DNA of 64,000 nt from CANMIH01 sp049116335 (GCA_049116335.1 JAGDYZ010000001.1:105744-169743); one strand, 5' to 3'; shown: positions 1 through 9,187, counted from the first letter of the stretch. The notes: generated by a model not told the origin, from the sequence alone. Translations and numbers: made by a program.

Positions 1-317
1 GCGACATTGACACCAACCGATCCTTTGAAGGTCACGGCACCGCGGATTGGATAGTGCACCGAGGCGGCGAGCATGGCCGCCGCTGCCGCTTCCGAGGCGT
101 TGGCCTCAAAGCGGACATCCAATTCGCCTAGGAGTTCTTCGGCATCGGCCAGAACATCCATCAGGTGAGAAATAGGTGCGCCCTGATAGCCGCCGACATA
201 GCCGACCCCATTCTCCAGCAAGGCCTTGGTGATGGCCAGAATACCTTCGCCGGTGAACGTGTGACCTGCGCCAAGTCGCAGGTGTTCGACCTCCTTCTTA
301 AAAGACCGTTCAGCCAT
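1..317 (-). CDS. Indolepyruvate:ferredoxin oxidoreductase, alpha-type subunit (N-terminal part only)
   Basis: Only the first 105 or so residues are in the window; the gene runs off the left edge. The N-terminus reads MAERSFKKEVEHLRLG and continues with the pyrimidine-binding type TPP fold seen in this family, including the stretches GYQGAPISHLMDVL and FEANASEAAAAAML. The family oxidises aryl-pyruvates such as indolepyruvate to aryl-acetyl-CoA with ferredoxin as acceptor. The start ATG at 315-317 has a GAGGG ribosome site six bases upstream and lies 8 nt after the MarR stop, so the two are probably co-transcribed. Whether the protein is the two-subunit form or a fused form cannot be seen here. 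Family call is fairly secure; the exact 2-oxoacid substrate is not. Confidence 0.8.
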   Translation of the reverse strand, partial: MAERSFKKEVEHLRLGAGHTFTGEGILAITKALLENGVGYVGGYQGAPISHLMDVLADAEELLGELDVRFEANASEAAAAAMLAASVHYPIRGAVTFKGSVGVNV

Positions 318-325
318 ACAGGCCC

Positions 326-790
326 TCAGATGTCGTGGTGTCGTACATTGTGCAAAATCCTTTGCAGGGTGAGGACAAATGCGGCGCGCTCTTGAGTTGA
401 GATGCCCTGGAACATTTGTTCGTAGCTGGCCGCCATGGTGGGCCAGATCTGTTCAAAGACCCGGCGGCCTTCTTCGGTGATCATCACGCGGGTGGCGCGG
501 TTGTCATTTTCATCGGTCTCGCGGCGGATAAGTCCGTCTGCGAGAAGTTTGTCGAGCGTGCGGCTGAGGGTGGATTGTTCGACGACGGCAAAGACCGCCA
601 GTTCGCGAATGAGAATACCGTCATTGACCGCCAGCACGGCGAGGGCCCGCATCTTTGCCGTTGAAAGGCCAAATTCGGACAAAGCATCCCGCAGGCTGGC
701 GTTATAGCGCCCCATGATGCGGTTCATCAGGTAGGGCGCAAAGTTCTGCAGCCCCATTTCACCCAGACGGGGTGTCGGTGTCTCGGTCAT
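326..790 (-). CDS. MarR-family transcriptional regulator
   Basis: A 154-residue winged-helix regulator of usual MarR length. The helix-turn-helix core spans roughly residues 38-100 (LSTAKMRALAVLAVNDG, then the recognition helix QSTLSRTLDKLLADGLI and the wing ETDENDNRATRVMITEEG). I chose the ATG at 788-790 because GGAGG stands six bases before it; an ATG two codons upstream overlaps the stop of the FAD oxidoreductase but has no spacing to that ribosome site. It lies between the FAD oxidoreductase and the indolepyruvate oxidoreductase in one leftward operon, so it probably senses an aromatic or related intermediate of the pathway and controls the divergent promoter near 3.2 kb. The ligand is unknown. 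Confidence 0.88.
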   Translation of the reverse strand: MTETPTPRLGEMGLQNFAPYLMNRIMGRYNASLRDALSEFGLSTAKMRALAVLAVNDGILIRELAVFAVVEQSTLSRTLDKLLADGLIRRETDENDNRATRVMITEEGRRVFEQIWPTMAASYEQMFQGISTQERAAFVLTLQRILHNVRHHDI

Positions 791-792
791 AC

Positions 793-2358
793 TCATCCTC
801 CAAGCCGTTTGGCCACATTGTAGCCCGATCCCCCACCAAGTCCGGGGCCGGGATGGGTCGAGGCGCCGATTTGGTAGAGATGTGACGCGGGTGTTGCGCC
901 ATTCCGAGAGTGGCTGAAAGGCCGGAAGATGAAAAACTGGTCGAGTGTGCACTGCCCGCCATAGGGGTCCCCCCCCACGAGGTTCATGTTGAGCTGAGCA
1001 AGATCTGCCGGGGAATAGGCGCGGCGGCTAAGCTTGATTTGGTCAAAATTGCGGATGTGGTTTTTTAGGATGGCCTCGATGCGATCCGCAAACCCCTCGC
1101 GCGTGGCCTCGGTCCACGTGCCATCGGTGGCAATCTCGCCGGCCGCATCCCCTTTGATGTGACGCGGTGAATCGGGTATTTGCAGCCACAAAATCGCTTT
1201 GCCGTCGGGACAGCGGCTTGGGTCAAGCCGATGGGGTTGTCCGACGCAAATGGTGGGGGTCACGGGCAACATACCGCGTTCGGCTTCGTTGCTGGCTTTT
1301 GACACGCTGTCGACGCCATCGGCGAGATGGATCAGCGCGACGTCTTCCAACCCTTCGGCGATCCAGTCGGGATCTGCGTCGAGCGCATAATGCAGCTGAA
1401 AATTGCCACGCCCGTGACGATAGTCTTGGGCGGTCTGGCGATCATCGGAGGAGGCCCCGTCAAGAAGCCGGGTATAGAGCTGTGAGGGCGTGACCGAGGC
1501 CAGCGTGGTGCGCGCGAGGATTTTCTCGCCATCTGTGGTTTCGACGCCGATGGCGCGGTTCTGATCAACCAAGATGCGCGCCACATCGGTGTTGGTGCGA
1601 ATTTCACCACCGTTTTCACGGATCAGCGCCTCAAAGGCTTTGACCACCTGCGCGGCCCCGCCTTTGACCACCGGCGCGCCTGCGGCCTCAAGGGCAAAGG
1701 CGATGACCTGACCCATCTTGGCGGAATAGCTGCTTTCCGGGGTCAAGCCGGTGTGCAGCACCCAAGGGGCCCAAAGCGCCTGCGCCAGGGGGCTGGAATA
1801 TCGGGTTTCAAGCCAGCCACGCGCGGGTTTCAACGCCGCACCGACCCAGGATTTGAAGCCATTGAGCCCCTTGGCCCAGATCTGACGCGTCACCAGTCGC
1901 GCGGTTTTCCAGCTCCAGAGCTCTCCGCCGAGCAGCGCAAAGAGAAAAGGCGCCTCGGCCTCGATGCCGGTGACATCGCGGGCGTGTTGATCTCCGTCGC
2001 CTGCGGCCAATGCGTTCAACGCCGCAATGTTTGCCGCCCGGTCCATGGTCAGAATCAGGGCAGTTTGATCCGGGCGCAGGACGGCGGTGGGGTGGGGGCT
2101 ATGGCAGAACTCCAACCCGTGCCGTCCCAGATCCTCGGCCAGTTCGGCATAGGCCGGTGAAGTCAGGAACAGCACAAAAGTGGCGGCCATCACGTCATGA
2201 TGGAATCCGGGTTCGGTGATTTCGGCGGTCTGCAAACAGCCGCCAGCCTGCGCTTCACGCTCAAGCAAAATCACCTTTTTTCCGGCGCGAGACAGCAAAG
2301 CGCCTGCAACAAGCGCATTGATCCCACTTCCAATGATGACGTGATCGACCTGTGACAT
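793..2358 (-). CDS. FAD-dependent oxidoreductase (phytoene desaturase/PYROXD2-like)
   Basis: A 521-residue flavoprotein. The N-terminus carries a dinucleotide-binding fold (IIGSGINALVAGALLSRAG, residues 8-26, then an acidic end of strand at LLERE). The C-terminus has the family's FAD-closing segment with GASTHPGPGLGGGSGYN. It resembles the carotenoid desaturase-like group that includes human PYROXD2; this group oxidises or isomerises many substrates and function cannot be read from the fold. It starts 3 nt after the cyclase stop and its stop overlaps the region before the MarR start, so it belongs to the leftward operon. A clear paralog lies divergently at 3263-4837: both share a GQP...LWLQ...IKGDAAGEIA block and an NLVGGD block near the C-terminus. 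Confidence 0.85.
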   Translation of the reverse strand: MSQVDHVIIGSGINALVAGALLSRAGKKVILLEREAQAGGCLQTAEITEPGFHHDVMAATFVLFLTSPAYAELAEDLGRHGLEFCHSPHPTAVLRPDQTALILTMDRAANIAALNALAAGDGDQHARDVTGIEAEAPFLFALLGGELWSWKTARLVTRQIWAKGLNGFKSWVGAALKPARGWLETRYSSPLAQALWAPWVLHTGLTPESSYSAKMGQVIAFALEAAGAPVVKGGAAQVVKAFEALIRENGGEIRTNTDVARILVDQNRAIGVETTDGEKILARTTLASVTPSQLYTRLLDGASSDDRQTAQDYRHGRGNFQLHYALDADPDWIAEGLEDVALIHLADGVDSVSKASNEAERGMLPVTPTICVGQPHRLDPSRCPDGKAILWLQIPDSPRHIKGDAAGEIATDGTWTEATREGFADRIEAILKNHIRNFDQIKLSRRAYSPADLAQLNMNLVGGDPYGGQCTLDQFFIFRPFSHSRNGATPASHLYQIGASTHPGPGLGGGSGYNVAKRLGG

Positions 2359-2361
2359 GGC

Positions 2362-3153
2362 TTAGCTCTTGGGAATCAAAGCTAGGGCCCGGATTGGGCT
2401 GCCGGTGCCGCGTTCGATCTTGAGCGGTGCCGCCATCAGGATGGCACCTTTGGCAGGCAGCTTGTCGAGATTGGCAAGCGAGGCCAGACCAAAACAATTG
2501 TCGCGGTGCAGTAGGTTGTGCGCCGGATAAGGCGGTTCCATGCCCCCGGCCTGACCGGCGTCAGTGCCAATGCACTGGCTGCCCCAGCCGACAATGCCCT
2601 TGCTCAGCAGATATTCGATGCAATCCGGGGTTGGTCCGGGCGAATGCGGGCCTGTTTCGTCGGCGTTGAGGAACAGATCCTCATCATGGGCGCGTTTGTC
2701 CCAGTCGGTGCGCATCACCACCCATTCCCCGGCTTTGATCGCGCCGTGTTCGGCTTCCCAAGCTTGCACCATGTCTGCAGTCAGAAGGAAATCCGGGTTT
2801 TCTTGCGACTGCGCGGAACAATCGATGACGTTCACCGGGGCAACAAGGCGCTGTACATCCAGTGTATCAGTAAAACCATCCGAGTGGTCTTTGCCGGTGA
2901 TCCAATGATGCGGCGCATCGAAATGCGTGCCGGTGTGTTCCCCCAGAACCATCCAGTTCCAGGCAAAGAATGGGCCGTCTTCGTCATATTCACTGATTTT
3001 GTGGATTTCGACTTTGGGTGTGTTTTTGGCGAAATCCTCGGGCAGTTTCAGAACCGGCGTGTTCGGTCCCAAAACACCGGTGCAATCCACCACTTCGACG
3101 CCCCCCGTAGCGAGCAATCCGCCCAGCCCCTCAAGTACACTTTGCGCTGTCAT
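2362..3153 (-). CDS. Cyclase-family metal-dependent hydrolase (kynurenine formamidase-like)
   Basis: A 263-residue member of the cyclase/KynB family. The hallmark metal-binding motif HTGTHFDAPHHW is at residues 73-84 and a second family block with a conserved acidic and tyrosine/histidine set follows. Known members hydrolyse N-formylkynurenine, isatin or related amides and lactams with a divalent metal. The start at 3151-3153 has a strong purine-rich site (GGAGGGAG) upstream. It is the first gene of the leftward operon. Because an indolepyruvate oxidoreductase and MarR regulator are in the same operon, a substrate derived from an aromatic or heterocyclic compound is a reasonable inference, but nothing in the sequence fixes it. 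Confidence 0.85.
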   Translation of the reverse strand: MTAQSVLEGLGGLLATGGVEVVDCTGVLGPNTPVLKLPEDFAKNTPKVEIHKISEYDEDGPFFAWNWMVLGEHTGTHFDAPHHWITGKDHSDGFTDTLDVQRLVAPVNVIDCSAQSQENPDFLLTADMVQAWEAEHGAIKAGEWVVMRTDWDKRAHDEDLFLNADETGPHSPGPTPDCIEYLLSKGIVGWGSQCIGTDAGQAGGMEPPYPAHNLLHRDNCFGLASLANLDKLPAKGAILMAAPLKIERGTGSPIRALALIPKS

Positions 3154-3187
3154 CTGGGTCTCCCTCCCCCTGAAACATGTCTTTGTA

Positions 3188-3240
3188 TTCGAATTTATTT
3201 GACGAATCTGGTTTTACCGAATTTAAATGCATTTGCAAAT
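3188..3240. promoter_or_regulatory. Divergent promoter/operator region rich in palindromes
   Basis: The 109-base gap between the cyclase and the second FAD oxidoreductase is AT-rich, unlike its flanks. It holds TTCGAA (3189-3194), ATTTAAAT (3221-3228), ATGCAT (3227-3232) and the perfect ATTTGCAAAT (3231-3240). A TTGACG at 3199-3204 with a TTAAAT 18 bases on could be a rightward promoter. MarR-type regulators bind such short inverted repeats, so this is the likely target of the MarR at 326-790. This is inference from pattern only. Confidence 0.45.
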
Positions 3241-3262
3241 AATATCTAGACCCAAGGCGACT

Positions 3263-4837
3263 ATGTCCAGGAACACTCCAGATGCCGTGATCATTGGTGC
3301 AGGCCACAACAGCTTGGCCTGTGCGCTTCATTTGCTGTCTCGCGGTTGGAGTGTCGCTGTGTATGAACAGGCCGCAGCACCCGGTGGTGCGGTGAAAACC
3401 TCTGAGCTGACCCTGCCGGGTTTTCGCCACGACTGGGCGGCGATGAACCTCTCCCTGTTTGCAGGGTCAGCCTTTTTTTCACAGTATATCGAGGAATTGG
3501 GCAAGCGGGGTTTGAATTTTGCACTGGCCTCTCATCCCTTTGCCAGCGTGTTCCCTGACGGGGCGTGGCTTGGGATCAGTCAGGATGCCGAGGCCAATTT
3601 GGCGCGGATTGCGGGGTTGTCAGAACGCGATGCTGCGACATGGCAAGAGCTTGGGGCGGCGTTTCCGGATCGTGCCGGGGCCATTCTCTCGGTGCTTGGA
3701 AATCCTATGCAAAAGCATGCAATTGCACGTTTGGCGGGCAAATTGCTCTGGACCTCCGGGGCGGGGGCCACACTCGATCTTGCTCAGTTCCTGATGAAAT
3801 CGCCGCGACAGTGGCTGGATGAAACGTTTGAATCGGATCATGTCAAAGCCACCTTTGGCGCCTGGGGCATGCATCTGGATTTCGCGCCGGATGTCGCCGG
3901 TGGGGCGGTGTTTCCTTATCTCGAAGCCATGGCAGCGCAGGCTTTTGGCATGGTTTTGGGACAGGGCGGCGCGGACACGGTGATCACCGCGATGGTGGAG
4001 GCGATCACCGCACGGGGTGGCACGGTCGAGTGCGGTGTGTCGGTCGAACGCATTCTGCACAGCGGTGGCAAAGCCAGCGGGGTTGAACTGGCGGATGGGC
4101 GCAGCATTGAGGCCCGCAAGGCCGTGATCGCCAATGTCGCGCCGGGAGCTCTGCATCGTTTGACCGGCGGGAGCGGAGAGACCCGCCATGATCAGGCGAT
4201 GCAGGGTTTTTCTCATGCGCCGGGCACGATGATGATCCATCTCGCGATGGAGGATCTGCCAGATTGGGCTGCGGGGCCAGAGCTGCGCGATTTTGCCTAT
4301 GTGCATCTCGCTCCGTCGCTGGACCAAATGGCGCGCACCTATCAACAGGCCCGCGCGGGGCTGTTGCCGGACGAGCCGGTGATTGTCTGCGGCCAGCCCA
4401 CAGTGGTGGATTCGGGCCGCGCACCCGAGGGCAAACATGTGCTGTGGTTACAGGTGCGCATGGCTCCGGGTGAGATCAAAGGGGATGCGGCGGGTGAGAT
4501 CGCGGCCACCGATTGGGAGAGCGCAGCCGCGCCATTTGCCCAGCGGGCTTTGGATATTCTTGAACGCTACGCACCGGGCACGCAGGCTAAAATTCTTGCC
4601 AAACGTGTGGTCACGCCACAGGAGCTCGAGGCCGAGAACCCCAATCTCGTGGGCGGGGATCAGATCTGTGGCAGCCACCATATGTCCCAGCATTTTTTGT
4701 ACCGACCGGCCCGGGGCTATGCGGATGGGCGCACGCCGATCAAGGGGCTGTATCACACCGGTGCCGCCGTCTGGCCCGGTGCCGGAACCGGCGCGTCACC
4801 GGGGTTTAAGCTGGCGCAGAAATTGGCGGGCAAGTGA
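3263..4837 (+). CDS. FAD-dependent oxidoreductase (phytoene desaturase/PYROXD2-like), paralog
   Basis: A 524-residue flavoprotein with an N-terminal FAD-binding fold (VIIGAGHNSLACALHLLSRG) and a C-terminal cofactor-closing block (GAAVWPGAGTGASPGFKLAQ). It is a paralog of the divergent gene at 793-2358: both are of the same length and share the GQP...LWLQ, GDAAGEIA and NLVGGD blocks. The ATG at 3263 is preceded by AAGG at a five-base gap; an upstream in-frame ATG at 3227 lies inside the palindromic promoter region and is less likely. It is the first gene of the rightward unit and is followed 69 nt later by an importer. Two paralogous flavoenzymes in one regulon suggest sequential oxidations of one substrate or a heteromer; this is inference. 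Confidence 0.85.
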   Translation: MSRNTPDAVIIGAGHNSLACALHLLSRGWSVAVYEQAAAPGGAVKTSELTLPGFRHDWAAMNLSLFAGSAFFSQYIEELGKRGLNFALASHPFASVFPDGAWLGISQDAEANLARIAGLSERDAATWQELGAAFPDRAGAILSVLGNPMQKHAIARLAGKLLWTSGAGATLDLAQFLMKSPRQWLDETFESDHVKATFGAWGMHLDFAPDVAGGAVFPYLEAMAAQAFGMVLGQGGADTVITAMVEAITARGGTVECGVSVERILHSGGKASGVELADGRSIEARKAVIANVAPGALHRLTGGSGETRHDQAMQGFSHAPGTMMIHLAMEDLPDWAAGPELRDFAYVHLAPSLDQMARTYQQARAGLLPDEPVIVCGQPTVVDSGRAPEGKHVLWLQVRMAPGEIKGDAAGEIAATDWESAAAPFAQRALDILERYAPGTQAKILAKRVVTPQELEAENPNLVGGDQICGSHHMSQHFLYRPARGYADGRTPIKGLYHTGAAVWPGAGTGASPGFKLAQKLAGK

Positions 4838-4906
4838 CCCGATCATTCAAAGGGCGGGACACAACCGTCTGACATAAAAAATCCAAAAAATAGACCAACA
4901 GGGAAA

Positions 4907-6439
4907 ATGAAAATGTCCAATTTATCACGGCGCGGGATGTTAAAACTCACCGCAGCAAGTCTTTCGCTGACCGCTTTGCCAGTTGCCGGTTTTGCCGCCG
5001 ACATCGACGAACTGGTGATTGCCTATAATGTAAACCTCCCAAGTTGGGATCCCACCGTGGGTACCTCGGCGGTGAACCCGACCATTCAGGGGATTTTCCA
5101 GTCGGTGTTTGATCTGTTTATTGCTCAGAACACGGATCTGTCGCAGGCGCCGGGGCTGATCACCGACTGGGGCTGGAACGACGACAACACCAAGGTGTAC
5201 ATGACCGTGCGCGAAGGCGTGACCTGGCATGATGGAAGTGCCTTTGGTCCCGAAGATGTGGTGTGGTCGCTGGAGCGGGCCGCCAATGAAACCAGCGGCA
5301 ACCCAATTCAGTTTATCTGGTCGACGATTGGCAACTTTGAAATCGACGGAAACCGCATCACCGCAGATGTGCTGCGCTTTGAGCCGACGCTGTTCAAATG
5401 GATGTCTTTCCTGACCGGCTATGTCCTGCCCAAGGCCTATTACGAAAAAGTCGGTGCCGAAGGATTTGAGGCCGCGCCAATTGGCACCGGGCCCTATATG
5501 GTCGACAAATTTGAGCGCAACGCCTTTGTCCGGCTGAAGGCCAATGACGCCTATTGGGGCGGGGCGCCCGAGTTCAAATCGGTGACCATCAAATTTGTCA
5601 CCGACGCAGCGGCGCGGGTCGCTGAGGTGGAATCGGGCAACGCCCATGTCACGCTTGAAATGCCCTATGAAGAATATGATCGTCTGAGCGGTAGCAAACT
5701 GGCGGGTGTTGCCGCGCCGGTGTCAGACATCGGCATGGTGTTCTTCAATGATATCGAGGTGATGACCGACCCGAATGTGCGCAAAGCGGCGGTGATGGCG
5801 GTGAACAAACAGGCCATCGTGGATCGTCTTCTCTCGGGCTATGGCGTGCCCATCGATACGCTTCAGGCACCGGGATATAGTGCCTTTGATGCGAGCGTCA
5901 GCACCCCGTATGACCCGGACGGTGCCAAGGCGCTTTTGGCCGAAAGTGGCTACTCCAACGACAATCCCGTGCGCTTCAAAATCCAGACCACGCGCGGGTT
6001 CAAACCCAAAGACTATGAGATCATTCAGGCGATTGTCGGTCTGTGGCGTCGGGTGGGCATCGAGGCCGAGATCGAGGTCTATGAGGTTGCCAAGCATTTT
6101 GAACTGCGCGCGGCGGATCAGCTGGCACCAGCGGCCTTCTACAACTGGGGCAACTCGATCGGAGATCCGACCACCTCAACCGGCTTTGCCATGTTTGGCC
6201 CGTCGCCGCATTCGGTGTGGGATGGTGAGGATCTGACCGCAATGATCAGCCCGCTTTGGGGCGAAGCGGATGAGGCCAAACGCATTGACGGGTGGAAAGC
6301 GGTTGATCGCCATATCGCAGAGAACGCGCTGGTGCTGCCGCTGTTCCAGTATGTCCAGCCAGTGCTGCACGCGAAAGGTGTGACGGTTGTGCCGCATGCC
6401 TCGGGGGCCTTGTTGCCCGCGCTGATGACCCGATCATAA
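4907..6439 (+). CDS. ABC importer substrate-binding protein, peptide/nickel (Dpp/Opp) type
   Basis: A 510-residue periplasmic binding protein of the SBP_bac_5 family. The N-terminus has a twin-arginine-like signal (LSRRGMLKLTAASL, about residues 6-19) ending near FAAD. The mature part shows typical family features such as TDWGWNDDNTKVYMTVREGVTWHDG and the fold end around ENALVLPLFQYVQP. Two ATGs are possible (4907 and 4913); AGGGA upstream suits the second slightly better. Family members bind peptides but also opines, sugars, nickel and other solutes, so the ligand is open. It heads a complete importer cassette and is placed right behind the FAD oxidoreductase, which suggests it captures the substrate of the oxidoreductases. 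Confidence 0.92.
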   Translation: MKMSNLSRRGMLKLTAASLSLTALPVAGFAADIDELVIAYNVNLPSWDPTVGTSAVNPTIQGIFQSVFDLFIAQNTDLSQAPGLITDWGWNDDNTKVYMTVREGVTWHDGSAFGPEDVVWSLERAANETSGNPIQFIWSTIGNFEIDGNRITADVLRFEPTLFKWMSFLTGYVLPKAYYEKVGAEGFEAAPIGTGPYMVDKFERNAFVRLKANDAYWGGAPEFKSVTIKFVTDAAARVAEVESGNAHVTLEMPYEEYDRLSGSKLAGVAAPVSDIGMVFFNDIEVMTDPNVRKAAVMAVNKQAIVDRLLSGYGVPIDTLQAPGYSAFDASVSTPYDPDGAKALLAESGYSNDNPVRFKIQTTRGFKPKDYEIIQAIVGLWRRVGIEAEIEVYEVAKHFELRAADQLAPAAFYNWGNSIGDPTTSTGFAMFGPSPHSVWDGEDLTAMISPLWGEADEAKRIDGWKAVDRHIAENALVLPLFQYVQPVLHAKGVTVVPHASGALLPALMTRS

Positions 6440-6463
6440 GACAAGACCCGGGACAAAGCTGAA

Positions 6464-7474
6464 ATGACACTGCTGAAACGCGCTTTGGCGCAACTTTGTA
6501 CGACGGCAATCACCCTGTTTGGTGTGGCGATTGTTGTGTTTTTTGTGGTTCGCGTTGTCCCGGGTAACCCGATTGCCATGATGCTGCCCCCCGGCGCCAG
6601 TGCCGAGGATATCTCTCGGCTTGAGGCGCTCTATGGGTTGGACAAATCGATCCTGCACCAGTTTGTCATCTGGCTTGGTGGCGCGGTGCAGGGGGATCTG
6701 GGCACCTCGATCACCACACGACAACCGGTGCTCGAGCTGGTTTTGTCGCGTCTGCCCGCCACGCTTGAGCTGTCGATTATGGCTCTGGTGATTGCGGTTG
6801 CCATTGGTGGCGTGCTTGCCCTGACCGGCACCCGGATGCGGGGCACGCGGGTGGAAGGCGCGATTGATGTCGGCAATGGCATGGCGCTCTCCGTGCCTGA
6901 CTTTCTGTGGGGGCTTGTGCTCATCCTTGCCTTTGGGGTGCTCTGGCCGATTTTCCATATTTCCGGCCGGGCCTCACCCACGCTCGATTTCGAGTTTGCT
7001 ACAAAATTCTACCTGTTTGAGAGCGTGCTGCGGCTGCGATTTGATGTCTGGCTGGATCTTGTCAGCCACATGTTCATGCCCGCACTCGCGCTGGCCATTC
7101 CTCTGGCGGCGATCATTGCGCAGCTTCTCAAGCAATCTCTGAAGGAAACCATGCATTTGGACTATGTGACGCTGGCCCGCACCAAGGGCTATGGCGAAAA
7201 CTCCGTCATCCTGCGCGAGGCGCTGCCCAATGCGATTTTGCCGACGCTGACATTGGTGGGGGTGCAGTTCACCTTTTTGATCGGCGGCACGGTGATCATC
7301 GAGAGGCTGTTTTCCTACGAAGGTCTGGGGAACATGGCGATTGATGCGGTGATCAACCGGGATTTGCCGTTGATACAAGGGATCGTGATCCTGTTTGCCC
7401 TGATCTTCACCGCGGTCAATCTGGTGGTGGATCTGTCTTATGCGGCCCTGAACCCGAGGTTGCGTCATGGTTGA
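6464..7474 (+). CDS. ABC importer permease, DppB/OppB type
   Basis: A 336-residue inner-membrane permease. It has the N-terminal membrane helix and the short conserved segment of DppB proteins (RVVPGNPIAMMLPPGAS), six predicted membrane segments, and the cytoplasmic coupling loop (LARTKGYGENSVILREALPNAILP) that contacts the ATPases. It starts 24 nt after the binding protein stop and overlaps the next permease by 8 nt, so translation is probably coupled. Partner of the DppC-type permease at 7467. Substrate specificity is set by the binding protein and remains unknown. Confidence 0.92.
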   Translation: MTLLKRALAQLCTTAITLFGVAIVVFFVVRVVPGNPIAMMLPPGASAEDISRLEALYGLDKSILHQFVIWLGGAVQGDLGTSITTRQPVLELVLSRLPATLELSIMALVIAVAIGGVLALTGTRMRGTRVEGAIDVGNGMALSVPDFLWGLVLILAFGVLWPIFHISGRASPTLDFEFATKFYLFESVLRLRFDVWLDLVSHMFMPALALAIPLAAIIAQLLKQSLKETMHLDYVTLARTKGYGENSVILREALPNAILPTLTLVGVQFTFLIGGTVIIERLFSYEGLGNMAIDAVINRDLPLIQGIVILFALIFTAVNLVVDLSYAALNPRLRHG

Positions 7475-8318
7475 TGGTCGGTCCCTCGTTGCGCGCAAAA
7501 TGGGCGCGCGTCTTTGGTTGTCTGGCGGATGGCTTGTCCTTTTGGCTTTGGCGGCGCTCTTTGCCCCATGGATCAGCCCGCAGGACCCACTGGCGCAGGA
7601 TATTTTTGCCTCGCGTCTTCCGCCGTTCTGGCAGAGCGGCGCGGAGCCGGGCTTTCCTCTGGGCACAGATTCCCTTGGTCGTGATGTTCTAAGCCGGATG
7701 ATCCATGGCGCCCGCGTTGCGCTGGGCGTTGCCCTGATCGCGGGCACGCTGACCTGTCTGGTGGGGGCGAGCCTTGGCTTGATTGCAGGCTATTTCCGCG
7801 GCTGGCCCGATCTAGTGATCTCGCGCTTTATCGACATCTGGATGGCCTTCCCACCGGTGTTGTTTTCCATTCTGCTGATCGCGGTTCTGGGCACTGGGCT
7901 GACCTCGATCATCATCGCTATTGTGGTGATTGACTGGACCCGCTTCGCTCGGGTGATCCGGGCCGAAGCCATTGGGCAGGGGGCGATGGACTATGTGGTG
8001 TCGGCGCAGGTCGCCGGGCGCAAACGCTTTGACACAATGATCCGCGAAGTTCTGCCAAATGTCCTGCCCACAATAGTGGTGCTTTTGACGCTTGAAATGG
8101 GCATCGCAGTGATCATCGAGGCGATCCTGAGCTTTGTGAACCTGTCGATTTCAACTGACCAACCCACATGGGGTGGCATGATTTCCGAAGGCCGCATTTC
8201 CATTCATCAGGCCTGGTGGGTTCTGATTTTTCCTTTGGTGTCTTTGTTCCTCACGGTGCTCAGCTTTAGCCAGCTGGGGGAGGGGCTCAAAGACCGTTTT
8301 GATCCGGTGCTGCGATGA
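7467..8318 (+). CDS. ABC importer permease, DppC/OppC type
   Basis: A 283-residue permease with the typical N-terminal helix, a periplasmic segment containing HPLG-like text (FPLGTDSLGRDVLSRMIHGAR), and the coupling loop around VSAQVAGRKRFDTMIREVLPN. Length and arrangement match DppC/OppC. It overlaps the upstream permease by 8 nt and the next ATPase by 4 nt (ATGA), so all four genes are tightly coupled. It forms the transmembrane pathway together with the DppB-type protein. Confidence 0.92.
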   Translation: MVDGRSLVARKMGARLWLSGGWLVLLALAALFAPWISPQDPLAQDIFASRLPPFWQSGAEPGFPLGTDSLGRDVLSRMIHGARVALGVALIAGTLTCLVGASLGLIAGYFRGWPDLVISRFIDIWMAFPPVLFSILLIAVLGTGLTSIIIAIVVIDWTRFARVIRAEAIGQGAMDYVVSAQVAGRKRFDTMIREVLPNVLPTIVVLLTLEMGIAVIIEAILSFVNLSISTDQPTWGGMISEGRISIHQAWWVLIFPLVSLFLTVLSFSQLGEGLKDRFDPVLR

Positions 8319-9187
8319 CACCTTTTCTTCAGATAACCAATCTCAACGTCACCTTGGGTCAGACCCACCCGATATTGCGCTCGGTTGATCTCACCTTGAA
8401 CGAGGGCGAAACACGCGGGCTTGTGGGCGAAAGCGGCGCGGGTAAAAGCATGATCGGCAAGGCCATTCTAGGCACTTTGCCCACGGCCATGCGGATCAGG
8501 TCCGGCGAGATCCGTCTCGACGGTGAAGACCTTCAGAAACTACCGGAGAAAGACCGGAGGCGGGTGATCGGGGCCAAGGCGGCGCTGATCCCACAAGATC
8601 CTTTGACGGCGTTGAACCCGTCGAAACGGATTGGGGTGCAGATCACCAACCGTTTGGTCGATATTCTCGGCTGGCGGCGCAAGGCGGCCGAGGCGCGGGC
8701 GATTGAGCTGTTGCATGAGGTGCATATCCCGAACCCGGATCGGGTGATGCGGGCCTATCCGCATGAGCTCTCGGGGGGAATGCGGCAACGGATTTTGATT
8801 GCTGCCGCCTTCGCCGCCGAACCAAAGCTGATCATCGCGGATGAGCCAACCACGGCCCTAGATGTGACCGCTCAGAAACAGGTGCTCAAGCTTATTCACG
8901 AGATGCAGCAGCGCCATGGCACGTCGTTGTTGTTTGTCACCCATGATCTGGGGGTGGTCTCAAAGATCTGTCAGTCCCTGACGGTGCTGTATTCGGGGCT
9001 TGTTCTGGAGAATACCGGTGTGGACGAGTTTTTTGATCAGCCCCGCCATGCCTATTCCCGCGCGCTGTTACAGGCGACACCGAAATACACTGACCCTGAT
9101 GCCAGCCTGACACCGGTGCCCGATCCTGTGATTGAGGCCACCCAGCGTGAGGTGCAGATGTTTGACCGAAAGCACACCCATGTCTGA
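8315..9187 (+). CDS. ABC importer ATP-binding protein, DppD/OppD type
   Basis: A 290-residue ATPase. It has Walker A (GESGAGKSM), the Q-loop at LIPQDP, the signature LSGGMRQR, Walker B (LIIADEPTTALD) and the switch histidine in FVTHDLGVV. The C-terminal tail with the HAYSRALLQATP segment is the start of the oligopeptide/dipeptide C-terminal region, here shorter than in classical DppD (about 320-330 residues). The start ATG overlaps the stop of the permease as ATGA and its own end overlaps the next ATPase by 8 nt. Confidence 0.92.
   Translation: MTPFLQITNLNVTLGQTHPILRSVDLTLNEGETRGLVGESGAGKSMIGKAILGTLPTAMRIRSGEIRLDGEDLQKLPEKDRRRVIGAKAALIPQDPLTALNPSKRIGVQITNRLVDILGWRRKAAEARAIELLHEVHIPNPDRVMRAYPHELSGGMRQRILIAAAFAAEPKLIIADEPTTALDVTAQKQVLKLIHEMQQRHGTSLLFVTHDLGVVSKICQSLTVLYSGLVLENTGVDEFFDQPRHAYSRALLQATPKYTDPDASLTPVPDPVIEATQREVQMFDRKHTHV

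Noticed and set aside
791..952. N-terminal extension of the MarR reading frame up to 952
   Set aside because: It overlaps the FAD oxidoreductase gene and lacks homologous text; the ATG at 788-790 has a properly spaced ribosome site.
3620..4438. Long minus-strand frame inside the second FAD oxidoreductase
   Set aside because: It is antisense to a clear flavoprotein gene, is rich in Arg/His/Pro as typical for shadow frames, and has no recognisable domain.
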